Origin: Paenibacillus endoradicis
GTDB lineage: Bacteria > Bacillota > Bacilli > Paenibacillales > Paenibacillaceae
Assembly (NCBI RefSeq): GCF_024721975.1
Contig: NZ_JANQBB010000001.1
Span: 1,240,001-1,304,000, forward strand
Length of the DNA: 64,000 bases
Direction of reading: 5' to 3'
Part shown: positions 28,029 through 37,316 of the stretch, piece after piece
Layout of the letters: each line of letters starts with the position of its first letter
How positions within the stretch are numbered: position 1 is the first letter of the stretch
Position numbers and translations under genes: made by a program
Notes under the pieces: model-generated
Database searches by the model: none
What the model saw: the letters and a program-made list of their open reading frames with translations, nothing else
What the model was told of the DNA's origin: nothing

Positions 28029-29126
28029 ATGTACATCCCTGCTCAGTCAACGTCCACAAGAAAGACCGCAATCCAACAAAAGAAAAAAAAGAAACGACGG
28101 CAAATTCTAGCACTAATTGTATTCATCGCATTAATCATTCCATTTTTCCATTATCCAGCTAAAGCAATCCAGCATTTTGTATCACCATTATTCACAGGTT
28201 CATCAGCAGTATTAGATTCTGATCATTCACAGCAAATTACTGATAATGTCCCGAATAAGAAGCCAGAATCGAATGACTCTGATTTACCTACTGTGCAAGA
28301 CCCAGATAAAAATAATAAAGATGATGATAATCTTGGGAATGGCGTACCAACCACTCCAACACATACAGCACCACCCGAAACCATACCTGAACATATAGAT
28401 ACACCGGAGACAACGCCTGAGACCTCAAAAACACCTGAAGTTAAACCTGACACTACATTTCCAGTAGAGACAGAACAACCTGCTGTTACGGAGCCAGAAA
28501 CTACCATCCCTCCGGGTCAAGGTACTGAACATGAACCTAGCGATAAGAAATATGTAGCACTTACGTTTGACGATGGACCTGATACCAAGTATACACCTGC
28601 TATTTTAGATATATTAAAACAATACAATGTAAAAGCTACTTTCTTTGTTGTAGGAACTCAAGTTGAAAAACACGGCTCCGTTCTTCAAAGGATACTTGAT
28701 GAAGGACACTCAATAGGCAACCATTCTTATAATCATGCTAATTTGACTAAACTTTCTAATAAAGAAATTGCTTATCAAATAAAGAAAGCAGATGATTTAA
28801 TTACAGCAGTTATTGGTGTCAAGCCAGATTGGATCAGAGCGCCATATGGAGCTGTAAATGATATGGTGAAAGAGTCTATGAAAGACGATGATAGAAGTTT
28901 CATTGGATGGGACGTAGATACTCGCGACTGGGCTGGAAGTTCAGTTGAGGAAATGAGAAAGAACATTAACGAGAATACAAAGTCTAACAGTATTATTCTG
29001 ATGCATTCATTTGGCGGTAAACATATTAAAAATACAGTTGAACTACTACCATATATCATTCAAGATTTACAGGATAAAGGTTTCACTCTTGTTACTTTAG
29101 ACGAATTAAAAAAGAACAAGGCTTAA
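28029..29126 (+). CDS. Membrane-anchored polysaccharide (peptidoglycan) deacetylase, NodB family
   Basis: This 365-residue protein has a basic N-terminus (QQKKKKKRR), one TM segment (about residues 27-47), a Pro/Glu/Thr-rich linker of about 90 residues, and a NodB domain from about residue 170. Catalytic motifs: TFDDGPD, GNHSYNH, IRAPYGA, DTRDWAG and IILMHSF. ATG 28029 follows AAGGTG at 7 bases. The architecture equals PgdA-type enzymes that deacetylate cell-wall GlcNAc and give lysozyme resistance. The exact substrate is not proven. Confidence 0.9.
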   Translation: MYIPAQSTSTRKTAIQQKKKKKRRQILALIVFIALIIPFFHYPAKAIQHFVSPLFTGSSAVLDSDHSQQITDNVPNKKPESNDSDLPTVQDPDKNNKDDDNLGNGVPTTPTHTAPPETIPEHIDTPETTPETSKTPEVKPDTTFPVETEQPAVTEPETTIPPGQGTEHEPSDKKYVALTFDDGPDTKYTPAILDILKQYNVKATFFVVGTQVEKHGSVLQRILDEGHSIGNHSYNHANLTKLSNKEIAYQIKKADDLITAVIGVKPDWIRAPYGAVNDMVKESMKDDDRSFIGWDVDTRDWAGSSVEEMRKNINENTKSNSIILMHSFGGKHIKNTVELLPYIIQDLQDKGFTLVTLDELKKNKA

Positions 29127-29148
29127 GTTTAAGCCTTGTTCTTTTTTT
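29108..29148 (+). terminator. Rho-independent terminator overlapping the deacetylase stop
   Basis: Stem AAAAAAGAACAAGGCTTA / TAAGCCTTGTTCTTTTTT with a 4-base loop. It begins inside the last codons of the deacetylase gene. Confidence 0.9.
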
Positions 29149-29202
29149 TGTAATAACATCTATTCATGAGAAAGCATAAAATTCAGCCTAGGCAACTTTA
29201 AT

Positions 29203-29628
29203 TTACTTAATTTGTTTGAAAATTCTAATTGCTTCTTCATCTTTAGTCTCAATTGCAAATTTACCATTTGTAGGCCATTCAGTAAATTTAAATTCTGCCA
29301 GTGCTTTCTTCAGATCCGCTTCCGAATTAAATTCATAAATCTTTACTGGAGAATTATCCATATAAAAAACAACGCCGTCCATAGCATTAATAAGTCGAAA
29401 CATCGGTTTTTCTTCCGCATCAACGTTTGTGCCAGTTTCGACATACGAATCTATAATAAATTGAAGTTTTCTTTCGTCTACATCAGCAGTTGATGGTTCA
29501 TTAATTGGTATCTCATTAATCAGAGTTTCGTTACTAGATGATTTATTAACTCGTACTTCATTATTGGAACAAGCAGACATAACAAACATCGTTGAAAATA
29601 CTATTAAACTTAAAAATAACTTTTTCAA
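29203..29628 (-). CDS. Small lipoprotein of unknown function
   Basis: This 141-residue protein has signal peptide MKKLFLSLIVFSTMFVMSAC (lipobox MSAC), an Asn/Ser/Glu-rich linker and a compact C-terminal domain of about 90 residues (FIIDSYVETGTNVDAEEKPM, KIYEFNSEADLKKALAEFK). The start is a TTG 8 bases after GGGAG. No family was recognised. It is convergent with the deacetylase gene and monocistronic. Confidence 0.75.
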   Translation of the reverse strand: MKKLFLSLIVFSTMFVMSACSNNEVRVNKSSSNETLINEIPINEPSTADVDERKLQFIIDSYVETGTNVDAEEKPMFRLINAMDGVVFYMDNSPVKIYEFNSEADLKKALAEFKFTEWPTNGKFAIETKDEEAIRIFKQIK

Positions 29629-29841
29629 TACGGACTCTCCCCTGTACTTTTTTCTGAATTTTACAACAATTATAGCACTTGATTAATTAAAATCCATGGA
29701 TATCTTCAAATCTATTAACATTACTCTTTGCTTTACCTTTATCTTCAATCATGAAGGACACTTCAATTGCAAATTGAAAACTTAACGTGCTGTGAGAGCA
29801 TTCTTCTTTCCTTTTTTTTTCATTCATAGGCATATACCGTT

Positions 29842-29869
29842 TACATTATAGTTTCCAGTCCATAGACTA
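29842..29869 (+). promoter_or_regulatory. Possible SigK-type promoter
   Basis: AC (29842-29843), 16 bases, then CATAGACTA (29861-29869). This fits the B. subtilis SigK pattern AC-N16/17-CATANNNTA, 30 bases upstream of the next ATG. Short motif, so only suggestive of mother-cell expression. Confidence 0.4.
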
Positions 29870-29898
29870 TTGTGAATCATATGAATAGGAGGCTATTT

Positions 29899-30192
29899 AT
29901 GAACAGTAATGATTATCAACAAATTTGTTGGAACTGTATGAATAAATATGTTGGCGTACAAACTACAGACGGTAAATCACATGATGGATTTATTGCACAT
30001 GTTGACCAAAATTATGTCACACTTGCAATTCCTACTGATGAAATGGTTGATCGACTAACTGGTTTACCAGCACATGAAGCGTATAGGCAGTTTGGTTATC
30101 ACCCAGGATTTTTCCCGAGACGTAGATTTTTCCAACGTCGAATTCCACTTTCAACTATCGGTGGTTTATTTTTACTCCCGTTTTTCTTCTAA
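29899..30192 (+). CDS. Small protein with SH3/Sm-like start and Arg/Phe-rich tail
   Basis: This is a 97-residue protein. ATG 29899 has GGAGG at 6 bases and is preferred over an upstream ATG. The N-terminal part (KYVGVQTTDGKSHDGFIAHV, then YVTLAIP) looks like a small Sm/SH3-like barrel. The C-terminus is rich in Arg, Phe and Pro (FFPRRRFFQRRIP, LFLLPFFF). The upstream SigK-like motif suggests a spore-coat-type protein. No family name can be assigned. Confidence 0.65.
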   Translation: MNSNDYQQICWNCMNKYVGVQTTDGKSHDGFIAHVDQNYVTLAIPTDEMVDRLTGLPAHEAYRQFGYHPGFFPRRRFFQRRIPLSTIGGLFLLPFFF

Positions 30193-30390
30193 TCACTTAA
30201 GGGGGAATGATTACTCATTCCCTTTTCCCTTATAAAAACACATTTATAATCTCGTTCACCTATACTTAAATATTGATTTTTAATAGCTAATATATTGATC
30301 TACCTATTTTAACATTGCATTATATCCATCTAGAGCAAATCGAATGATATTACATATATTAGATTATCTTGATTAAAGGAGGTGCCCTTT

Positions 30391-30489
30391 ATGAAACACA
30401 GAAAATTAATCGTTATCCGTGTTAGACCTGGTCAAAAGGTTCTTGTAATTGCTGAAAGACACCACCGTCGTCATCGTCCTCTAGTTTAA
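30391..30489 (+). CDS. Arginine-rich microprotein (32 aa), paralogue of the gene at 36380
   Basis: This short gene with a strong AAAGGAGGTG site encodes 32 residues with core VRPGQKVLVIAERHHRRHR. A second copy at 36380 shares RPGQ-x-VLVIA-x-RH-x-RR. The upstream 60 bases are also conserved between the two (TCTAGA-N-CAAA, then TTACATATATTAG, then TTATCTTGA). The matched promoter, ribosome site and protein argue for a real gene. The basic charge suggests nucleic-acid or surface binding; SigK-like CATATATTA at 30353 hints at sporulation. Function unknown. Confidence 0.75.
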   Translation: MKHRKLIVIRVRPGQKVLVIAERHHRRHRPLV

Positions 30490-30642
30490 TCATTAAATGA
30501 TAGGGCATCAATATCATTTGGTGCTCTATTAACAATGACTTGAATAGCGCATTCTATCACTATTTTTACTTCTTACTTTACTTACATAATTATATCTTAA
30601 TTGTAAACTTCCTATTTCTACCTGCATAGAGCGTTACTTTAT

Positions 30643-32244
30643 TCATAAGTGAGAACGCTTATTTTGTTTTTTAAACGCAGTTAATAACTCTTCTATAATC
30701 CGTTGTCTGCCAAGCGGCGTCCAACTCATCACAAACCAATTGGGAATACGCATAACATTTCCGTCCCGCACCGCCTTGATTTGTGGCCACGCGTTCGTTT
30801 TCACTAGTCTCTCATAAACTTGCTCGCTTCCAGCGAGAGCATGATGATGATGAATCAACAAATGCTCGGTCTCTAGTACTGGGATGATTTCTGGCTGCAT
30901 TTCTTGCCTCCACAGTTCACCTGAAGCTTGTGCGCCAGGATGCAAGGCAAGCTCTCCGAATACAAGCTCATTTAATGGGTGACGCTCTCTCCCTTGAATG
31001 CCAACAGATCGATGACTTACCTGCAAAATTGTAATTCGTTCTTCCCCTAATATTCCCCTGAGCGTCCGCCCTGCTGTTTCGATCTGAACATCTAGACGCG
31101 TTAGCATCTCAGATGCCTCTCGTTCCCGATTCACAAGCTCGGCAATTCTTTCAAAGTTTCGTTTCCAATCCCATACAGAAAAATCCATAAATACTGGTGC
31201 AGCCATTCGCTTGAATCGATCCTTAAATTCTGTATGATAATGATCCGCAATAATGAGGTCGGGCTTCGACCGCTCTAACTCTAGAAACTGACTGTTCAAC
31301 CGCTCTATATACTGCTCGTGACTATGACCAGGATAATGAAACAAATTCACCTCGCATATCGGCTCTATTCCTAGCGATTTCAGATGATCTCCGAATCCAA
31401 GTGAAGAAGCTATCGCTACCTTCAGCTTCCCGCGCTTCATAAACAAAGTAGGCGAAACGCCAACCGTCCGCTGAAACATACGACTAAAATAAAATTCGCT
31501 TCGAAAACCAACGTCAGCAGCAACTTCTTTTACAAGACTGTTCTTCTTATTTAACTTCTGCTTGGCCAGATTCATTCGTAAATTACTTAAGTATTCCACT
31601 GGGGGTTGCCCTGTCTTCTGCCGGAATAAATTTGAAAAAGCGGCGAGCGACATACTACCCGCTGCTTCAGCCAATTGTTCGATGCTAACCTTCTCTTTAT
31701 AATGTTGCTCCATATAAAAGATGCTTCGTTCCACTCGTTCGTCACGTACAGTCGCTGTTTGTTTGGATTCATTGAGCATAATGTCATGAAGCAGTTGTTC
31801 GAACTGGATCCTCAGAGCAGAGGAATCCATGCTTGAACCTTGTTTACTATGATGGTATAAATGAAGGATCTGTTGAAAAATCTGCTGAGGATGATGCACA
31901 GGAATATGACCTGAAGGCAATATATCAGACAAGGATGATTGCGCTTCATACTTTCCTTTAGCCTTGACAAGCATTAGAGGCTCAAACGTTATGGCGTAAT
32001 ATTCAATCGCAATTCCTATGTCAGGAAATTCCACGATCATTCCTGGAGTTAGCATATATAATTGAAAAGGTCGAATCTTCTTTAGAGTACCATCAATTAC
32101 GACAATCTCTTCTCCCTCTGTTATAAAACAAAGCAGGTATACGGGCACCCGCATCCTCTTCGCTTTGCGAATTCCAGAAAATTTTCTCTTACGAATGGAA
32201 GATAGCAAGTAAATGTAATGAGACTCGTTCGCATAAGACGGCAT
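30643..32244 (-). CDS. AraC-family regulator fused to a siderophore-binding-protein domain (Btr-like)
   Basis: This 533-residue protein begins with an AraC cupin-like sensor (about 1-160), then a double helix-turn-helix (about 170-270: VSIEQLAEAAGSMSLAAFSN, VKEVAADVGFRSEFYFSRMF), then a type III periplasmic-binding domain (about 275-530: KVAIASSLGFGDHLKSLG, KPDLIIADHYH). This is the plan of B. subtilis Btr (YbbB), which senses bacillibactin and activates feuABC. It is last in the siderophore operon on the same strand. No strong ribosome site precedes ATG 32244. Confidence 0.9.
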   Translation of the reverse strand: MPSYANESHYIYLLSSIRKRKFSGIRKAKRMRVPVYLLCFITEGEEIVVIDGTLKKIRPFQLYMLTPGMIVEFPDIGIAIEYYAITFEPLMLVKAKGKYEAQSSLSDILPSGHIPVHHPQQIFQQILHLYHHSKQGSSMDSSALRIQFEQLLHDIMLNESKQTATVRDERVERSIFYMEQHYKEKVSIEQLAEAAGSMSLAAFSNLFRQKTGQPPVEYLSNLRMNLAKQKLNKKNSLVKEVAADVGFRSEFYFSRMFQRTVGVSPTLFMKRGKLKVAIASSLGFGDHLKSLGIEPICEVNLFHYPGHSHEQYIERLNSQFLELERSKPDLIIADHYHTEFKDRFKRMAAPVFMDFSVWDWKRNFERIAELVNREREASEMLTRLDVQIETAGRTLRGILGEERITILQVSHRSVGIQGRERHPLNELVFGELALHPGAQASGELWRQEMQPEIIPVLETEHLLIHHHHALAGSEQVYERLVKTNAWPQIKAVRDGNVMRIPNWFVMSWTPLGRQRIIEELLTAFKKQNKRSHL

Positions 32245-32290
32245 TCAAAGTTGCACCATCCTTTCTCATTCATACTAAAATCATTCTTCA

Positions 32291-33298
32291 TTATATAGCA
32301 CGAAATCTTAATAATAAATAGAACATGTAAGGGACACCGATCAGCGCAGTAATTAATCCTGCTGGTATTTCATGCGGAGCAAACAACAGACGTCCCACGA
32401 GATCAGCTAGAATAACAATCAATCCTCCAAGTAGCGCTGCAACTGGCAAACGGATGAAACTGCGCGTACCGATTAAATGCTTGGCCATGTGCGGCGCCAT
32501 TAATCCAACAAAACCAATGGTTCCCGCCATTGCAACGGCAGAACCTGCCAATCCCACACTAATTAGAATAAATAGCAGGCGCATAGTCTCCACCCTTAAC
32601 CCCAAACCTACAGCCGACTGCGTATCCAAGAGAAGCAGATCCAGCGATCTAGATAACAACAAGACAACGACAATTAATATAATAATCCAATGTAGCAGTG
32701 GCCAGAAATGCTCCCATGTTCGTCCGTACAAGCTGCCTGCCATCCAAACCGATGCCTGAGATACGCGAAAGATTTTCCCTACCGTCAGTAGATAAGTAAT
32801 TAACGCTCCCGCCATAGCAGAGATACCGACACCGATTAACAGCATACGTGTCGGGGAACTCGCTCCTCCTTTTCTCCAAGACAAGCCGTAAATAGCTGCG
32901 GCCGCAATAAAAGCACCGCCAAAAGCGATCCATGGCATATTACGTATAGGAAACGCAGGAGCCAGCACCATCACTGCCACAACCGCTGCAGCTGCTCCCG
33001 AGTTCAGTCCAATCACACCAGGAGAGGCGAGTGGATTTTTCATAATAACCTGCAGAATCGTTCCTGAAAGCGCAAGACCACATCCTACAAGAAACCCTGT
33101 GAGTACACGAGGAAGCCGAAGTTGATGAATCGTAAATCGGTATTCGTCGTTTCCGATTCCGAACATGCTCCGAAGGACTTCGTCTGGTGGGATGGAACGC
33201 TCTCCAAACATCACATGAAGTATAAGCACTCCGATATTCAAAAAAATCAATAAACCGATGACGATTATTGCCCGTCTCCTAGCAAAAGAAGACATCAT
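32291..33298 (-). CDS. Iron-siderophore ABC permease, FecD/FeuC-like
   Basis: This 335-residue FecCD-family permease has about nine to ten TM helices and family signatures LPRVLTGFLVGCGLALSGTI, NPLASPGVIGLNSGA and GTIGFVGLMAPHMAKHLIG. ATG 33298 has AAGGAG at 8 bases and overlaps the stop of the first permease (ATGA). A much longer upstream open frame is only the overlap with that gene. It works with the other permease and the binding protein below. Confidence 0.93.
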   Translation of the reverse strand: MMSSFARRRAIIVIGLLIFLNIGVLILHVMFGERSIPPDEVLRSMFGIGNDEYRFTIHQLRLPRVLTGFLVGCGLALSGTILQVIMKNPLASPGVIGLNSGAAAAVVAVMVLAPAFPIRNMPWIAFGGAFIAAAAIYGLSWRKGGASSPTRMLLIGVGISAMAGALITYLLTVGKIFRVSQASVWMAGSLYGRTWEHFWPLLHWIIILIVVVLLLSRSLDLLLLDTQSAVGLGLRVETMRLLFILISVGLAGSAVAMAGTIGFVGLMAPHMAKHLIGTRSFIRLPVAALLGGLIVILADLVGRLLFAPHEIPAGLITALIGVPYMFYLLLRFRAI

Positions 33299-34296
33299 AA
33301 AGATCTCTCCTTCCTCTGAGCTAGGTAGATGAGGATAGGAGCGCCAAAGAAAGCGGTAACTATCCCAGCTGGGATTTCCTGTCCAGGCAAAACAAAACGT
33401 GCTCCGATATCTGCAAGCAAAAGTAGCAGTGCCCCTAACAAAGCAGAATAAGGAACGACCCAGCGATAATCTCTGCCGACGATTAATCGAGAAATATGTG
33501 GAACGGCTAGTCCAACAAAACCGATTGGTCCCGCAAGTGCCACCGCACTGCCGACTAGCAAGACAACAGCACCTATACAAGCCGTCCGAATCAAAAGCAT
33601 TCTCTGTCCAAGACCTTGTGCAACCTCATCGCCCAAAGCGAATACATTCAACTGCTTACTTAACGTAAACGCACTAAGTAACCCGATTAACAAATACGGG
33701 ATCACTTTCATAAACAGCTCCATATCTCTGCCTGTCAACGAACCCGCCAGCCAATATCTCATCGTATCAAGTGATTGCTCATTTAAAATCAGGACCCCTT
33801 GTGTCAGCGAAGCAAATAACAGATTTAGCGTAGCTCCCGCCAAGACGAATCGAATTAAAGACATGGATGGTCCGCCCGTTGAACTAATTAAGAATACTGA
33901 AATACCTGCAACCGCAGCCCCTATTAGAGCGGACCATGCAAAAACGTTAAGAGAAGTACTTTCTAGCCAAAATGAAGTGATGACCGCCGCCAATGCTGCA
34001 CCATTGCTAATTCCGAAAAGCTCTGGTCCCGCCAGTGCATTACGGCTCACCGCCTGCATTAAGCAACCTGCTACTGCAAGAGAGCCACCAATCATTATAG
34101 CTATCAGTGCTCTTGGCAGTCTAACCGTGAGAATAATCAATTGCTCACGCGAACCGTCATAAGCAAAAAAAGCGTCCCCTACAGCAAGGAACGGGATCTG
34201 TACGATGCCGAACATTATGCTGCATAGAAACGCGAAAAGCGTTAATAATGCCAATCCCATTAATCCTATTATTTTTTTTCGATTACTCAAGTACAA
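33295..34296 (-). CDS. Iron-siderophore ABC permease, FecC/FeuB-like
   Basis: This 333-residue FecCD permease has signatures LPRALIAIMIGGSLAVAGCL, NALAGPELFGISNGAA and GPIGFVGLAVPHISRLIVG. The TTG at 34296, just after GGAGGAAGGG, is chosen. An in-frame ATG at 34350 lies inside an RNA hairpin and has no ribosome site. No ATPase gene is in the operon, as in B. subtilis feuABC, which borrows YusV. Confidence 0.92.
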   Translation of the reverse strand: MYLSNRKKIIGLMGLALLTLFAFLCSIMFGIVQIPFLAVGDAFFAYDGSREQLIILTVRLPRALIAIMIGGSLAVAGCLMQAVSRNALAGPELFGISNGAALAAVITSFWLESTSLNVFAWSALIGAAVAGISVFLISSTGGPSMSLIRFVLAGATLNLLFASLTQGVLILNEQSLDTMRYWLAGSLTGRDMELFMKVIPYLLIGLLSAFTLSKQLNVFALGDEVAQGLGQRMLLIRTACIGAVVLLVGSAVALAGPIGFVGLAVPHISRLIVGRDYRWVVPYSALLGALLLLLADIGARFVLPGQEIPAGIVTAFFGAPILIYLAQRKERSL

Positions 34297-34332
34297 ATTG
34301 CCCTTCCTCCGCCTAACGTCATCCGTATACAG

Positions 34333-34367
34333 TAAAATTGGATCGCTCATTCAAACGATCCAATTTT
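34333..34367 (-). terminator. Attenuator-type hairpin between binding protein and permeases
   Basis: Stem AAAATTGGATCG / CGATCCAATTTT with a 10-base loop, 50 bases after the binding-protein stop. A partial terminator here would give more binding protein than permease. Confidence 0.65.
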
Positions 34368-34417
34368 TGCGATTATGTTATACAAACTTTAGTTAACGTA
34401 AAATAACCTTACCTGGT

Positions 34418-35428
34418 TTATTTCACGCCTCCAACAAATGTATTCAGATCATCTACAACTTTGTTAACCGCTTGAATACCTAACCCACTCAGCCAATACT
34501 CCCAATCTACTGGATGTACCGCTTGATTCTGTACGCCTTTCAATGTTGCCCAAAGAGCGCTTTTTTCCAGCTTAGTGAATGCATCAGGTTCTCGGTTAAA
34601 CCACAATATAACATCACCATCCACATCCGCAATTTGCTCTTCTGTCACATCCTTTGAAAAGCCAGCATCTTGCTGAGCAACAGGGCGAACGATTCCCGCT
34701 TCTTCCATAATAGTCCCAGCAAACGTTTCCTTAAGGTAAACTTGTATTTTGTCCGCTCTAGGTCGGAACAGTGAAACTTCCTTAATCTCCTGTCCTTCAA
34801 GTGCCGTTTTTAGAACTTCAATTCGCTGTTGGTACGTTTCTAGAAGCTTGTCCGCTTCAGCCTGCTTATTTACCGCTTCGGCATGAAGTTGCAAATTCTC
34901 CTTCCAAGTTACCCCCAATGTTTCTACAAACACAGTTGGAGCTATTTGCGATAATTGATCGTATATTGCGTCATGTGTATCTTTGTTACCAATGATCAAA
35001 TCAGGTTGCAAAGCATCGATAACCTCTAGATTTGGTTCGTTTACTGAACCGATATTCTCAATACCTTCTGTTCCTTTCAGGTAAGCCGGGTATGGATCTC
35101 CTGCCGCCAAAATAGATGGCGCACCTACCGGCTTGATGCCAAGCTCAAGCAAATTATCTAAAGCTCCAATATCCAGCACTACTATCTTTTGCGGATTCTC
35201 GGGAACTTGAACTTCTCCATATGTATCCTTAATCAGACGCGTATCTCCATCACTTGTCGTTGTCTCCTCCTGCTTCAATTCTGTCGATGCAGGTATTGTG
35301 GGTTCAGGTGCGTTGCCACCATTGTCTTTTCCCCCATTACCGCAAGCCGACAGTACAAGCATCCATACGACCAACATCAAAACAAAAAATGTTTTGTTCC
35401 TACCATAACTACTAATCTTTCTGCGCAT
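34418..35428 (-). CDS. Iron-siderophore substrate-binding lipoprotein, FeuA-like
   Basis: This 336-residue type III binding protein has a signal peptide with lipobox LSAC, a linker rich in Gly, Glu and Thr, and a core starting RLIKDTYGEVQVPENPQKIV with QPDLIIGNKDTHDAIYDQL. Sequence and gene order fit ferric-siderophore capture. AGGAG lies 10 bases before ATG 35428. It is the first gene of the operon, under a promoter with a Fur box. Confidence 0.93.
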   Translation of the reverse strand: MRRKISSYGRNKTFFVLMLVVWMLVLSACGNGGKDNGGNAPEPTIPASTELKQEETTTSDGDTRLIKDTYGEVQVPENPQKIVVLDIGALDNLLELGIKPVGAPSILAAGDPYPAYLKGTEGIENIGSVNEPNLEVIDALQPDLIIGNKDTHDAIYDQLSQIAPTVFVETLGVTWKENLQLHAEAVNKQAEADKLLETYQQRIEVLKTALEGQEIKEVSLFRPRADKIQVYLKETFAGTIMEEAGIVRPVAQQDAGFSKDVTEEQIADVDGDVILWFNREPDAFTKLEKSALWATLKGVQNQAVHPVDWEYWLSGLGIQAVNKVVDDLNTFVGGVK

Positions 35429-35451
35429 TCTGCTTCATCTCCTAGAACTAA

Positions 35452-35502
35452 TTAATAATGATTATCATTATTAATTGTAGCTACTACTACTCGTTCTGTC
35501 CA
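35452..35502 (-). promoter_or_regulatory. Fur-regulated SigA promoter of the siderophore operon
   Basis: Minus strand: -35 TGGACA (35502-35497), 17-base spacer, -10 TACAAT (35479-35474). Immediately downstream lies the palindrome TTAATAATGAT-T-ATCATTATTAA (35452-35474), close to the Fur consensus GATAATGATAATCATTATC. Iron repression is therefore expected. Confidence 0.88.
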
Positions 35503-35839
35503 TGCAGTATTCTTTTGATTTCATATACTATTTTTAATACCTCTGTTATTAATGTAAATTTTATACATTTAATTGTTGGCAAAGTAATAATTATTAGTTG
35601 TATACATCAAATAGATGACTGATCAACGCTTATGATATGATCCGATGTTGCCAAGCTTATATAAATCGAACCTTTCGTGTGGATCACAAAGTTGTACAGC
35701 GGATTATGCAACAATATCGCGGCTTATACAATTAGTAATAAAGAAAACCCTCATCCAATCATTTCCCTCCGAATCTTTTTATCAAAATAATATTACTCTA
35801 ATTGGGTACAATAAGGAAAAATTTGTAGGAGGTTCCAAT

Positions 35840-36133
35840 ATGACCAAAGAAGGCTTTATTAAAGAACAACGAAATCAGTACACCGATCTCGCTACTGTAG
35901 AATCTCAACGAAATGACTTAGTTGCCGAAGAATTCACAGACGGTCCATATGGGTCACCTGTTAATGCAGAATCATTAGGAAAAAGCACAGATTGGCGCGT
36001 TGATCAACGACCTCCTAATCGCTTTGATTATGAAAATCGGGAGTTACATTCCGGAAAGGAACGTAAATATCCAGGCGATCAAGGACAAGGTGACGCTGCC
36101 TTAGAAACTTTCAACGAACCCGGAACTGAGTAA
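35840..36133 (+). CDS. Small acidic hydrophilic protein of unknown function
   Basis: This 97-residue protein has no signal peptide or TM. It is rich in Glu, Asp, Gln and Gly (VAEEFTDGPYGSPVNAESLG, YPGDQGQGDAALETFNEPG). ATG 35840 has AGGAGG at 7 bases; a longer upstream frame has no such site. The composition resembles small cytosolic or spore-associated proteins of Bacillales. No family recognised. Confidence 0.7.
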   Translation: MTKEGFIKEQRNQYTDLATVESQRNDLVAEEFTDGPYGSPVNAESLGKSTDWRVDQRPPNRFDYENRELHSGKERKYPGDQGQGDAALETFNEPGTE

Positions 36134-36379
36134 GTTGATATTAGTACCCATCAGACCATTCCCCAAACAATGCTAGATGGGTCACTTAATTACTCACTAG
36201 TTTCACCCTAATTAGACCCTTTGAGGCAGGAACCAAAAGATTATAGGTAGTAATAGCGCTGTCCCGTATCCCCCTGCTTCTGCCTGAATACATTTACTTT
36301 TAAATGACTATATCTGTCTAGATCAAAATAAATTAAATTACATATATTAGGTTTATCTTGAAAAAAGGAGTTGAATTCT

Positions 36380-36472
36380 ATGGGTATTGCAAGAAGAACT
36401 AAAGTTGTTAGAATTAGACCTGGGCAAAGAGTCCTTGTAATCGCTAAAAGACATCGCCGTCGTCTAGTCTAA
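36380..36472 (+). CDS. Arginine-rich microprotein (30 aa), paralogue of the gene at 30391
   Basis: It encodes 30 residues with core VVRIRPGQRVLVIAKRHRRR. ATG 36380 is preceded by AAAAAAGGAG. The upstream block at 36319-36365 matches that of the 30391 gene, including CATATATTA (36341-36349). The predicted product is very basic. The two copies flank the siderophore operon, so they arose by duplication rather than as chance frames. Confidence 0.75.
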   Translation: MGIARRTKVVRIRPGQRVLVIAKRHRRRLV

Positions 36473-37110
36473 TCTTGTATATAGAGCGTCTGATTTTAGG
36501 CGCTCTAGTAAGATAGAATTAACTCCATTATCGGTTAGTCCAATCACTCAGCCTTACCGTAAAGTTAATTCGCTTTTTACTACATAGCGTATATGATGGA
36601 TTGAAATGTATTAGTCTTTGAAACGAACAAATATGAATTGCATATTCGCCTATTGTTCCTTCACAAGCCCACTTTTAGAATGTCGGACATCGAGCGAATT
36701 AGCAGAATTAGAGTAAGCTTATATTAACAAAATTTAATTCTCATGCTTTGTAGATTTGATGTTAATTTCTTACCAGAGTCATCCCTAATTAACAGCTTTG
36801 AACGATTCTTTATTTAAGATGAACTCCCTAATCTACCTATCCACTCATTAAGTCTTCTTTATAATACAAACAAAGCCACTCTACAGAGAGTGGCTTTGTA
36901 CTGATATTAGTAATTGTATGTTGTACAGACTGTTAGGTGTGATGATTTTAATCAGGCATGTTGAATACCCAATGAGTGAAAGTGACTTCAAAACCTTGTT
37001 TGGTTGGTGAACAGGCATATGGACAAGCCTGACTTATTGATGAGTGAGAAAAGCGCGCTCCGCAATGATTAGAGTTGAGACAAAACTTCTACTGCCGTGT
37101 TATTTTTCCA
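36473..37110. other. Intergenic stretch, about 640 bp
   Basis: It holds a small hairpin (36482-36507, GAGCGTCT / AGGCGCTC) behind the microprotein gene and a strong stem at 36870-36899. No coding signal was found in the rest. Confidence 0.6.
36870..36899 (-). terminator. Terminator-like hairpin
   Basis: Perfect stem ACAAAGCCACTCT / AGAGTGGCTTTGT with a 4-base loop. The minus strand continues into TTGTATTATA, so it may end transcripts from the DUF1349 genes. Confidence 0.65.
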
Positions 37111-37245
37111 TTATGCTATCAAGGCAGACCGATCTTCATACTCAAAACCATATAACGTCTTTTTCCAAAAATCGCCTTCTTTCTTGAATGGAAGAGGTGA
37201 ATTAAGCCAACATGCAGCATCCCAATCCATTCTTATAATCCTCAT
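37111..37245 (-). pseudogene. Remnant of a DUF1349-like gene
   Basis: An ATG at 37245 opens a 44-codon frame encoding MDWDAACWLNSPLPFKKEG and DFWKKTLYGFEYEDRSALIA. The segments WLNSP...GDFWKKT-YGF match the start of DUF1349 (regulation-of-enolase-1-like) proteins, but about 20 residues between them and the entire C-terminal part are missing. It lies directly downstream of an intact DUF1349 gene, so it is probably a decayed tandem copy. Confidence 0.6.
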
Positions 37246-37316
37246 TGATACCTCTACCGTTTTGCAATAAATTCTGTTAAGTAATCAACAGGCAATGAGT
37301 AAAAAGCGTTTTTTTC

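Noticed and set aside
34350..34350. ATG start for the first siderophore permease
   Set aside because: The codon lies in the loop region of a terminator-like hairpin and has no ribosome site; TTG 34296 after GGAGGAAGGG fits better.
36930..36990. Transposase fragment (plus-strand frame with EYPMSESDFKTLFGW)
   Set aside because: Too short and no transposase motif could be recognised.
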